From NCBI GenBank assembly GCA_944324165.1, contig CALUVG010000015.1:1-53563 (forward strand): 53,563 bases of DNA, in the 5' to 3' direction. Shown here in pieces: positions 28,332 through 37,400 of the stretch. The DNA is from Candidatus Gastranaerophilales bacterium. GTDB lineage: Bacteria; Cyanobacteriota; Vampirovibrionia; Gastranaerophilales; Gastranaerophilaceae. Under the pieces are notes generated by a model that was not told the DNA's origin, did not search any database, and saw only the letters and a list, made by a program, of their open reading frames with translations. Numbering within the stretch: the first letter of the stretch is position 1; every line of letters begins with the position of its first letter. The position numbers and the translations under genes were made by a program.

Positions 28332-28820
28332 CTATAGATTGTATTCCATTATATAATCGTCCATTGCATAACCATTACCTATATCGGTCACAACAGATTG
28401 AATAATCTTGAATCCCTGAAATTTATAGAATTCTATAGAGCCATAGTTCTTTTTGTTTACAGTCAATGTAATTTTTGTTAAATTTTTTTCTTTTGCTTTC
28501 TGTTTAACAAATTCAATACATTTTTTACCGAGTGATAACCCTCTATAATTCTGTAATATATATAATTTAGAAAGGAATAGATAGTTATCCTGCGGCTGTA
28601 TTCCAATATATCCCACAATATTATTTTCATAAATGACAAAATAATATTCATAATTTTCTTTTTCAATCTGTTCTGATATAGCCTCATATGATTGAAATTT
28701 TTCCAACATATACTCAATACAATCAATAGCATTTATAGAAATATAGTGTTCTTTCCATATTTCATCAGCCATTCCGGCAAGTGTTTGTATATCTTCGCTT
28801 TTGACTACGAGTCTAAACAT
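28332..28820 (-). CDS. GNAT-family N-acetyltransferase
   Basis: The 162-residue protein has the GNAT fold. The acetyl-CoA pyrophosphate loop is seen as QNYRGLSLGKKCIEF (about 92-106, R-x-x-x-x-G), preceded by the strand YLFLSKLYIL. Motif B ends TLTVNKKNYGSIEFYKFQGF. The N-terminus carries EIWKEHY and a variable substrate arm. The substrate cannot be told. It is last in the minus-strand run, 31 bases after yhcH, and converges on the repeat protein with 5 bases between stops. Confidence 0.88.
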   Translation of the reverse strand: MFRLVVKSEDIQTLAGMADEIWKEHYISINAIDCIEYMLEKFQSYEAISEQIEKENYEYYFVIYENNIVGYIGIQPQDNYLFLSKLYILQNYRGLSLGKKCIEFVKQKAKEKNLTKITLTVNKKNYGSIEFYKFQGFKIIQSVVTDIGNGYAMDDYIMEYNL

Positions 28821-28851
28821 TATATTCTCCCCTATACTATAATTTATAAAA

Positions 28852-29298
28852 TTAAACTCTTATTTTTACCACAACTTTTTTAACCTGCTCTGAAACGCCA
28901 TTGAAATTCATCTGAGGCTGATGTGCTTCATTGGGATATAATAAAGCAAAAACACCTTTAACAAGCATTACAGTATTAAGCGGATATTCCGGCTTTTTAA
29001 AAAACATAATATCACGATTTTCATCATACTCTTCACTTATTTTAAGCCCTTCAACTCCGGTAAACTGCAGAAGTTCATGTCCGGACAAAAGTAATTGTAT
29101 ATCAATATATTTTTTATGCGCCTCAGGTTTACAAATATCATGCGACTTAGTAGTATAGCATTCTATATTTGCATAATTTTCACCGCCGAGTTCATATCTG
29201 CCTGTTGCAATGTTTTCTGATAATCCTTCTATGAATTTAATTGCAAATTCAGGTATTTCAGCATACTTATCTATATTTTCTATTTTATCATAAATCAT
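28852..29298 (-). CDS. YhcH/YjgK/YiaL family protein
   Basis: The start at 29298 (MIYDKIENIDKYAEIPEF) is preferred to an upstream ATG inside the prepilin gene. It has AAGG ahead of it and begins like the family, giving 148 residues. The cupin-like DUF386 family has the conserved E-x-H-x-x-Y-x-D motif, here PEAHKKYIDIQ, and a later LYPNEAHQPQM, both present as metal-site candidates. Members occur in sialic acid and sugar operons; NanQ is a sugar anomerase. It follows prepilin and transketolase genes with 5-base spacing, so it may serve cell-surface sugar metabolism. Confidence 0.88.
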   Translation of the reverse strand: MIYDKIENIDKYAEIPEFAIKFIEGLSENIATGRYELGGENYANIECYTTKSHDICKPEAHKKYIDIQLLLSGHELLQFTGVEGLKISEEYDENRDIMFFKKPEYPLNTVMLVKGVFALLYPNEAHQPQMNFNGVSEQVKKVVVKIRV

Positions 29299-29303
29299 AT
29301 TGT

Positions 29304-30143
29304 TTACCTTATCATATATTTTATTGGAGTAACAGGTACCATAATACAATCGGAATTTTCATAACTGCATGCTGGAGCTATAGTTTGTGTTCCGCAATAG
29401 AAGGCTGATTGAATATAACCGGATTGACATGCTGCCTCTTGAAAGGACTTGCTTTTTAAAAGCCAGTGTTCAATACGTCTTGAATCAGTAGTTATTTCAT
29501 CATATCTAACACTAAATTGCATCAAAAAGTTGCTGTTTCCGCCGGAGTTGCCGCTTGAGGGATATGCAGGCACAACTTTCCCTGACAATGTCAGATAGAA
29601 AGGATAAACATCCTGATATAATTTGCCGCTGCCGCGTTCATTATCTATATCAATGTATATAGTATAACCTTGCGCATCATTTTCATCCTCACCGGCTAAT
29701 TGTGATATCGCTGCAGGAACTCTATTCAAATTATAAAATCTCATTCCATTTCTTGTAACAAGATTAGGGGTTAAAGCCGTGAAATCTGTAGATGTTGTTA
29801 TTGAATGTGATGCAGTACAGCTCGGAGTTACATTTGTACCATTAACTACAAGTTCCTTATCGTATATGTTAATTCTTTCTTCCATTTCAGCACAGAGAGA
29901 TTGAGTGTTTCCTGTATCATCATTTACTAAACTTGCAGTTACAGTACCGTCTTCACTTTCATAAATCAGTTCTGAAGCAAGATCGGACAGCAGAGTATAA
30001 GCCGCGTAATAATTGTATTTATTTACTCTTTCAATTTTTGATGTAGTAATTTGCAGGGTTACAGATACAACTATTGCCAAGACAACCATTGTAATAACAA
30101 TTTCCGCAAGCGTATACGCATTTTTTAAATTTATTTTTTTCAT
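29304..30143 (-). CDS. Prepilin-like secreted protein
   Basis: The 279-residue protein begins MKKINLKNAYTLAEIVITMV, a type IV pilin/pseudopilin N-terminus with Tyr at +1 and Glu at +5, followed by a hydrophobic helix (VLAIVVSVTLQIT). The globular part holds several cysteines near the C-terminus (CQSGYIQSAFYC, CSYENSDC), likely disulphides. It is the minor-pilin or pseudopilin type rather than a major pilin, judging by length. It lies 8 bases after the transketolase subunit gene and 5 before yhcH, an odd mix with carbohydrate genes. Confidence 0.85.
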   Translation of the reverse strand: MKKINLKNAYTLAEIVITMVVLAIVVSVTLQITTSKIERVNKYNYYAAYTLLSDLASELIYESEDGTVTASLVNDDTGNTQSLCAEMEERINIYDKELVVNGTNVTPSCTASHSITTSTDFTALTPNLVTRNGMRFYNLNRVPAAISQLAGEDENDAQGYTIYIDIDNERGSGKLYQDVYPFYLTLSGKVVPAYPSSGNSGGNSNFLMQFSVRYDEITTDSRRIEHWLLKSKSFQEAACQSGYIQSAFYCGTQTIAPACSYENSDCIMVPVTPIKYMIR

Positions 30144-30151
30144 ACCGTTCC

Positions 30152-30976
30152 TTATATTAATTCAGCAAGTGCCTTTTCAAATTCATCCTTGTTCGGAGCT
30201 TTTCCATGCCAGCCGGCATTATTTTCCATAAAGCTTATGCCTTTACCCTTAATTGTATTTGCAATAATTGCAGTCGGACGGTCATTATGCTTTGCCTTCT
30301 CTATAGCATCATAAATCTCATTTAAATTATGCCCGTCTATTTCAATGACACCCCAGTTGAACGCTTTGAGCTTATCATCAAGGGGATCTAAAGATTTAAT
30401 ATTTTCTGTACAGCCGTCTATTTGAAGACGATTACGGTCAATAATTGCTATCAGATTATCGAGCTTACGCTGAGGTGCCTGCATAAAAGCTTCCCAAACA
30501 TTGCCTTCCTGAAGTTCACCGTCTCCAAGCAATACAAAAACATTAGCGGGATTTTTATCGAGTTTTAGTCCCATAGCAATACCGCATGCGATAGATAACC
30601 CCTGACCAAGCGAGCCAGTAGCGACTTCAACTCCGGGACAGAATGGTACAGGATGCCCCTGCAACCTTGAACCAAATAACCTGAAGGTCATTAATTCTTC
30701 TTTAGGGAAATATCCCAATTGAGCAAGAACGCAATATAAAATTGAAGAGGCATGACCTTTAGATAAAACAAATCTGTCACGTTTTTCAAAATCCCTGTCT
30801 TTAGTCCATTTAGGTACAGTTTTCATACACTTATGAAACAGTACAGTCATAATTTCCGTTGCCGATAGAGCTCCACCCAAATGTCCGGATTGTGCATTAT
30901 ATATCATTTTTAAGATATTAATACGATTTTCTTTACACAATGATTGTAATTGTTTAATTTCGTTTTCATCAAGCAT
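30152..30976 (-). CDS. Transketolase N-terminal (TPP-binding) subunit
   Basis: The 274-residue protein corresponds to only the first half of transketolase. It has SGHLGGALSATEIMTVLF (catalytic-site His and TPP contacts), DRFVLSKGHAS, ATGSLGQGLSIACG, and the TPP motif GDGELQEGNVWEAFM with ending DRNRLQIDG. The pyrimidine-binding half (the separate C-terminal subunit in split transketolases) is not adjacent. It lies 3 bases downstream of the WecG-like gene and 8 upstream of a prepilin-like gene. It should act with a partner encoded elsewhere. Confidence 0.9.
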   Translation of the reverse strand: MLDENEIKQLQSLCKENRINILKMIYNAQSGHLGGALSATEIMTVLFHKCMKTVPKWTKDRDFEKRDRFVLSKGHASSILYCVLAQLGYFPKEELMTFRLFGSRLQGHPVPFCPGVEVATGSLGQGLSIACGIAMGLKLDKNPANVFVLLGDGELQEGNVWEAFMQAPQRKLDNLIAIIDRNRLQIDGCTENIKSLDPLDDKLKAFNWGVIEIDGHNLNEIYDAIEKAKHNDRPTAIIANTIKGKGISFMENNAGWHGKAPNKDEFEKALAELI

Positions 30977-30979
30977 TTT

Positions 30980-31699
30980 CTATACCTTTCTAAAAATACG
31001 TTCTTGCAAAACGCTTATAACAAATAATGGCAAAGTCGGGAAAATTCTTTTAAATCTTTTGGGGTCTTTTATTGTACGGTAAAGCCATTCCAATCCGGCT
31101 TTTTGCCAGAAAACAGGGGCACGTTTTACCATACCCGACCACACATCAAAACTTCCGCCAACACCAATAGCAAGAGTGTCCGGCAGCAGTTTTTTTACAC
31201 GATAATTAAATACTTCTTGCTTTGGAGAGCCTAAAGCCGTCAATAACAAATCCGGTTTCGCATTTTTTAAATCTTCCAATACTCTTTCTTCATCTTTAAA
31301 ATATCCATCCTGAACATATACTATATTTATTTCCGGACATTCTGATTTTAAGTTACTAATTGTTTTTTCTATAACTTCAGGTTTTGCCCCAACAAGTGCT
31401 ATTGACTTTTTATTTTTGGTATAAGTATCAATTAATTTTCTTGCCAGCTCCACTCCTGCAATTCTTCTAACATTATACCCCAGGATTTTCAACCCTATTT
31501 CAACGCCTATACCATCAGGAACAATAAGTTCAGCATCATTTATTATATGTGCAAAATCTTTATTCTTACGAGCTGATGCGATCATTTCCGGATTTATGGT
31601 TATAACCTGACCGTGATTTTCCTGCGCATATTGCATTGCATCATCAAATGAAAATGTATCAACCGGCAGCCCTTGAAGTTTTACAATATTGCGTTCCAT
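30980..31699 (-). CDS. WecG/TagA/CpsF-family glycosyltransferase
   Basis: These enzymes (GT26) transfer N-acetyl-mannosaminyl or similar sugars to lipid-linked intermediates of envelope polysaccharides. The 239-residue protein shows ITINPEMIASARKN, LIVPDGIGVEIGLK, the acidic DLLLTALGSPKQE stretch, and the signature GVGGSFDVWSGMVKRAPVFW followed by GLEWLYR. It is full-length, with a basic C-terminus (LQERIFRKV) for membrane contact. The exact donor and acceptor are unknown. It suggests surface-polymer synthesis. Confidence 0.92.
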   Translation of the reverse strand: MERNIVKLQGLPVDTFSFDDAMQYAQENHGQVITINPEMIASARKNKDFAHIINDAELIVPDGIGVEIGLKILGYNVRRIAGVELARKLIDTYTKNKKSIALVGAKPEVIEKTISNLKSECPEINIVYVQDGYFKDEERVLEDLKNAKPDLLLTALGSPKQEVFNYRVKKLLPDTLAIGVGGSFDVWSGMVKRAPVFWQKAGLEWLYRTIKDPKRFKRIFPTLPLFVISVLQERIFRKV

Positions 31700-31754
31700 A
31701 ATACTATTATACCCGCAATTCTTAAATAAGTAAATAGTACATTAAAATAAAAGT

Positions 31755-32813
31755 TTAAACTACAACTTTATGCAGTCCTTTAGGTTTATCAACATTGCGT
31801 TTAAGCCTTGCGGCTATTTCAAGTGCCAAAAGCTGACATATTAGAATTATAGCAAACGATTTAATTACTTCACTTTCTATATCAATGTTAATATTATAAT
31901 TTGTTTTTACCTTTTCATTTGAATTACCGATAATACTAATTGGAGGATTATAATCATCTTTAATCTTGTTAAGATTTTTTATTGCAGTATAACTCATATC
32001 ATTAACTGAAATATATACAAGTGCGGATTTGTTATTTAATATTGCGACATGCCCGTGCATAAATTCACCCAGAATACTGGCCGAAACATTCAGATAAGAG
32101 GTTTCTTTTATTTTCAGACAGGCTTCTTTTGCAAGAGCATAAGATATTCCATCGGCAGTAATTATAATATTTTTATATTTTGCTAAAAATTTTGCCAGAG
32201 TTTTAATTTGAGGACGTAGTTCAAAAACTTCTTGCATTGTAGAGGCGAGATTATGCAAATCATTAATATAATTGCTTATATCAATACCCTTAAGATTAGC
32301 ATATTTTAAGACAATTAACGCAAGACAGAGCATTTGAGCCGTGAGCGATTTTGTTGCAGCAATACTTTTTTCTTCACCGGCATGACAGTCTACCTTAAAA
32401 TCTGATGCCTGCCAGATTGTTGAATCTTTTTTGTTAGTAATACAAAGAGTACGCACACCAAATTCTTTAGCTTTCTTTAATGCTTTATTTGTATCAGAAG
32501 TCTCACCGGACTGGGTAATAAAAATATAAAGAATATTATCTGCATGAGGAACAGCAGACTTTAAAAGAAACTCACTTGAATAAATAGCACGCGCCTCAAG
32601 CTGTGCAACATTGCCGAACAAATCTGCAGCAAATCTCGCGCTATGATAAGATGATCCGCTTGCCACAAGTATAAACTTATCGACATCTGCCGGAACATCA
32701 AATAATATATAGTTGTCATCATTTATACTATTTTCAATGATATGAGCAAGAATCTCCGGCTGCTCAAATATCTCATGTTCCATACTTGTTTTTTTATTTT
32801 GTCTAAAAAACAT
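31755..32813 (-). CDS. SIS-domain isomerase resembling the GlmS C-terminal half
   Basis: The start at 32813 is chosen because GAGGA sits 6 bases ahead; an ATG 2 codons upstream touches it. The 352-residue protein begins with MEHEIFEQPEIL, as GlmS does after its glutaminase domain. It has two SIS folds: LVASGSSYHSARFAADLFG and FITQSGETSDTNKALKKA, then EACLKIKETSYLNVSASILG. It ends DKPKGLHKVVV like GlmS. No glutaminase domain is present. It may isomerise or deaminate a hexose phosphate (AgaS/FrlB-like). It lies upstream of the WecG-like gene. Confidence 0.87.
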   Translation of the reverse strand: MFFRQNKKTSMEHEIFEQPEILAHIIENSINDDNYILFDVPADVDKFILVASGSSYHSARFAADLFGNVAQLEARAIYSSEFLLKSAVPHADNILYIFITQSGETSDTNKALKKAKEFGVRTLCITNKKDSTIWQASDFKVDCHAGEEKSIAATKSLTAQMLCLALIVLKYANLKGIDISNYINDLHNLASTMQEVFELRPQIKTLAKFLAKYKNIIITADGISYALAKEACLKIKETSYLNVSASILGEFMHGHVAILNNKSALVYISVNDMSYTAIKNLNKIKDDYNPPISIIGNSNEKVKTNYNINIDIESEVIKSFAIILICQLLALEIAARLKRNVDKPKGLHKVVV

Positions 32814-32836
32814 ATACATTCCTCATTGATAAATTA

Positions 32837-32867
32837 ATGGCGGGTTATCACAATAGTCCCCCGCCAT
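32837..32867 (-). terminator. Hairpin between gatB and the SIS gene
   Basis: ATGGCGGG (32837-32844) pairs perfectly with CCCGCCAT (32860-32867) over a 15-base loop, in the gap between the gatB stop and the SIS-gene start, both on the minus strand. It probably ends gatB transcription. No strong T-run follows, so attenuation is also possible. Confidence 0.4.
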
Positions 32868-32882
32868 CATAAAACAATTTAC

Positions 32883-34325
32883 TTAACCTAAAATTTCTTT
32901 TAATAAATCATTAACAGTTTTAGGATTAGCACGCCCTTTGGTTTCTTTCATAACCTGTCCGACAAAGAATCCTAACAACTGTGTTTTACCGCCGCGATAA
33001 GCCTCTACCTGAGCAGAGTTGGCATCAACAACTTTTTGAACAATAGCCTTAATAGCCCCTTCATCAGAAATTTGACTTAACCCTCTGTCCTCAACAATTT
33101 TAGACGCCATTGTTCCATCTTTCATCATATCAATGATAATTTGCTTACCAATGTTGTTGGAAATTGTATTTTTTTCAATAAGTGAAATTAATTCTGCAAG
33201 ATTTTCAGGAGTAAGTTTAGTATCCGTAATTTCTATTTTTTCTTCTTTCAGATAAGCTGCAATTTCACCCATAATAAAGTTTACTGCAATTTTAGGAGAG
33301 GCACCGAGTTCCAAAACTTTATCAAAGAACAACGCAAGCCCCATTTGTTCTACAATAACATTAGCATCGTATTCACTTAATCCTAAATTCATATATCTCA
33401 GTCTTTTTTGAGACGGCAGTTCAGGCATTTTATCTTTTATTTCTTGAACCCATTCTCTGGAAATATGCAACGGCATTAAATCAGGTTCAGGGAAATAACG
33501 ATAGTCATGTGCATCTTCCTTGCCTCTCATTGAACGTGTTTCTCTTGCATTGTCATCCCAAAGACGCGTTTCTTGAACGACCTTTCCGCCTTCTTCAACA
33601 ATTTCAATTTGCCTGTCAATTTCATATTCAATTGCACGCTGTAATGCTGAAAAACTGTTTACATTTTTAATTTCAGCACGTGTTCCAAATTCTTTTGACC
33701 CTTTTGGCATAATAGATATATTTGCATCACATCTCATTGAGCCTTCTTCAAGGTTACCGTCACAAACACCAATATATCTGACAATACTTCTTAATTCTTC
33801 CATATAAGCTCTTGCTTCATCAGAAGATCTCATATCCGGCTCTGAAACTATTTCTAAAAGCGGAGTACCTGCACGATTTAAGTCAACAAGTGAATAGCTT
33901 GATCCGGCAAGACCGTCCGCGCCGGCATGGACAAGTTTACCGGCATCTTCTTCTAAATGGGCACGCGTAATACCTATTCTTTTTCCTTTTATATCAAGAT
34001 AACCATTTACGCATATCGGCTCATCATATTGAGAAATCTGATAGCCTTTAGGCAAGTCAGGATAAAAGTATTGTTTTCTGTCAAATTTGCATCGTTCAGG
34101 AATTTCACAATTTAAGGCTAAACCGGTCAATATACCCATATTAACGGCTTCCTTGTTCAATACAGGCAAAACACCCGGCATGCCCAGAGTAATAGGACTT
34201 ATTTCAGTATTTTGTTCCTTTCCGAATTCAGTTCCGTCAGGGGCAAATATTTTAGATTTGGTCTTTAACTGTGCGTGAACTTCCAGACCAATAACTACTT
34301 CATACTTATCTCTTAAATTTTCCAT
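32883..34325 (-). CDS. gatB: Asp-tRNA(Asn)/Glu-tRNA(Gln) amidotransferase subunit B
   Basis: GatB carries the kinase and tRNA-binding part of the GatCAB transamidosome that makes Gln-tRNA or Asn-tRNA. The start at 34325 (MENLRDKYEVVIGLEVHAQL) is supported by an AGGAG before it and by family alignment; an upstream ATG is not used. The 480 residues have the metal-binding core, FDRKQYFYPDLPKGYQISQY, LVDLNRAGTPLLEIVSEPDM, the helical domain, and the YqeY-like tail FFVGQVMKETKGRANPKTVN. Full-length. gatA and gatC are not in the window. Confidence 0.97.
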   Translation of the reverse strand: MENLRDKYEVVIGLEVHAQLKTKSKIFAPDGTEFGKEQNTEISPITLGMPGVLPVLNKEAVNMGILTGLALNCEIPERCKFDRKQYFYPDLPKGYQISQYDEPICVNGYLDIKGKRIGITRAHLEEDAGKLVHAGADGLAGSSYSLVDLNRAGTPLLEIVSEPDMRSSDEARAYMEELRSIVRYIGVCDGNLEEGSMRCDANISIMPKGSKEFGTRAEIKNVNSFSALQRAIEYEIDRQIEIVEEGGKVVQETRLWDDNARETRSMRGKEDAHDYRYFPEPDLMPLHISREWVQEIKDKMPELPSQKRLRYMNLGLSEYDANVIVEQMGLALFFDKVLELGASPKIAVNFIMGEIAAYLKEEKIEITDTKLTPENLAELISLIEKNTISNNIGKQIIIDMMKDGTMASKIVEDRGLSQISDEGAIKAIVQKVVDANSAQVEAYRGGKTQLLGFFVGQVMKETKGRANPKTVNDLLKEILG

Positions 34326-34490
34326 AATATCTCCTTGTATCTTTAAATGCATTATAGCATAAACAAAAATAAGGCTTATATTCGCAAGATTTACATTCAT
34401 AAAATATTAAGATAGGTAAAGAATATGTTGTATTAACTAAAGAAAGTTTAAAAAAATCCGTCAAATAAAGAACAAGTGTGTGGAGCAATT

Positions 34491-37400
34491 ATGGCAGACG
34501 GAATACAAATAAACAAATACATAAAAAGTCTAGGCTTGAGCGGCAAAGACGCTGAAGCTAAACGTATTGAATTATACGCGCTTTCCGATGCTGAATTAAC
34601 TGCTCTATTATCCGGCAAAGAACAAAGTCTTAGCACTAAAAAAGATCCGGCTGAACTATTGTCCGCTAAATCTAAAAATTCCAATCTCGGTACTTCCGTT
34701 GAAAAAAATAAAACAGAAAAAGAACAAACAGTTAATCTCGCATCAGGCAGAAAAATTGTTATAAAAAATGGCTCTACTAAATTCTATGCCGCTGACGGTA
34801 CTCAGCTTAATAAAGAATACTTCGAAAAACAAGAAGGAGTAATTGATATCAAACAATCCGGAAGGTATTCCGTTACCAAAGCAGGGCAGACTAAATATTA
34901 CGCTGCTGACGGCACGCAGCTTAAAGAAGCTTACTTTAAACAAGTCGAAAGTTCAGATATTCAAGTTAAAACTGCTGACGGAAAAACTCATAATCTTAAC
35001 AAAGTACTTGAAAACAGAATTAACTCGGTCACTACAAATCTGGAAAACGCTGAAAAAGACAACGGGTTTATTGGCAAAGCCTGGAGCGGATTTAAAAATC
35101 TCACAGGTATTGGGGACAGTTCGGATAAAGTTAGGGAACAGCAGGATAATGAACGTAAACTGCTTGCTCAGTTTAATTCTAATGAACAAACACGTGCGCA
35201 GACTTTTAAAGAATTAACAGGGGAAGAATATACAAAAGAAAATTTAGAAAAATTTGTAAAAGGAGAGATTAAGTTAAAATCCGAGATAGCACTAAACGGA
35301 TACAAAGAAGGTCAAGAGATGGCGACAGATGTAGCTGCAGATATGGTATCAGGTATTGCATCTGTTGGGATATATGCAGCATCAGTAGCGGCAGCACCTG
35401 TTACGGGCGGGGCGTCTATTGCTGTTGGTTTAGCTGCAGCAACAGCAAGCGGAGCGGCTATTAAGACAGGGGTTAAGGCTGCAGATGCGCTAAGTGCAGG
35501 TAAAGAGTATTCATTAAAAGATGCGACACATGATGCTGCGACCGGAGCTTTTTCGGGTGTATTGGCGCCTGTAACAGGAGGTATGGGCGGAGCGGTTGGT
35601 AAAACAGTTGCTACAAAAATGGGGATTCAGGCAGTTAAACAGATTGGTAAAGAGGTTGCAGCGGATACTGTGGAAGCGGGCGTTAAACAGGGAGTTAAGT
35701 CTATGCTTACCAATCCTACGGGATATGAGTATGTTGGGGGCACATTGTTGAAACGCGGAGTTGCACAGGGGGCTGAAATGGCTACTGATGGGGCTGTTGG
35801 CGGAGCCGTGGATAATGCGTTCAGGACTGCTTATGATGGCGGATCTCTGGAAGAGGTTGCCAATTCTGCTGTTGAAGGGTTTGTCGGAGGCGCGATTATG
35901 TCACCGCTCATAGGGGGTGGTATGAAAGCTGTTGGTAAATTGGGGCATGAGCTCGGCAGTAAATTGAATAATGATGCTCCGAATACTAAAGAGGCACAGG
36001 CTATGCCAGATGCGCCAAAAGCTTTAACTTCTGACAACAATGATTTTACGGCCAGATACATTGATGAAAATTCGCAAATCAATCATATCAACATGCCGGA
36101 TGAAGGCATTCCGAGCCCTACACCGAAACATGTAACAGAGCAGCCTGATGGAACAAAAATATTAACTCCGGAAGGAGAAAAAATTGTCCGCGATAAGGCA
36201 ACAGAACTCCATAATGCCGCAGCCGATAAAGAAGCTGAAATTGTTAAAGCAATGCAGAACGCGGGATTTGGCATTGACAAGGAGACAATGACGCACCGCG
36301 CAAAATCAGAACAAAGCATTTATGACAAAGTTTCATCAGCAATGACAGACAAAAAATACCCTGCAAGTTTTGAAAAAGCTGTTAAGGGTGTTTATGATGC
36401 TGTCGGCACTCGCACGCAGTTAGATGATTTTAATTACAAAGATCATCCTGATATAGTCGAAGTCTATAAAACGGATCCTGAAAAAGCCTATAAAATGGCG
36501 GCAGAACGACAATCCGCGCAATTTGCAAAAAATATTGAAAATCTGATTATTCAGCAGGCTCAAAGAAAATCAGAAATTTCTGCTGCAAAAATCAGCAACT
36601 ATATGGGAAAAGATGGTATTCCTTATTTATCAAAAGAACAAATTGAACATATAAATTTTGTTGCGGCACAACACGGAGTTGATTTGAACATCAAAGATCC
36701 GTCACCTAAAGTCCGTCCGTCAGGTTACACAGCATATCAGATGAACTTTAAAACAAAAGACGGATTCACTTACGAATGGCAGCTGCGCGGCTCTGAAATT
36801 AATGAATTTGCAGAATGTGAACATGTTCCTTATGACATCCGTCAGGGTAAAGATGTTACAGGCGGCCGCAAAGAACTTGAACAGCTATACAAACCGATTG
36901 AAGATGTCATTCATAATCTTTCTGATGACCAGTTTAACCGTTATAATGACTATTTAACAGCACATTATAAACATTTACGCAAACTGGAATTAGGATTTGA
37001 CAGCACGGCTCCGAAACTTGAAGATTACGGCGATTTTGGTGCACTTGACAAGCGTTTGAGTGCGGAAAATCTTGAGGCCCTTCATGACACTGCTGTTAAA
37101 TTGAAAGACGGCAAGGTTTCAGAAGAAACAGCTCTTAAATTATACAACGATGCCATAACTGAAAAAGAGTCATATTTCCAACAAAGACAGCGTTATACTG
37201 ATAAAGAAAAAGCAGAAATATTAAGCAAGTATAACCTTACACATGATGATATAAAAGATTTAGGCAACAATGATGTACCTATCGCTTATTTAGATATGTT
37301 AAGTAATGCATCACCTGAGTTTGTGGAAGAGGTTACAACAATGCCAAAAGAAGATATTCTTTTAAGCTTAAAAGGCATTGCAGAGCAAGTAAAAACCCCC

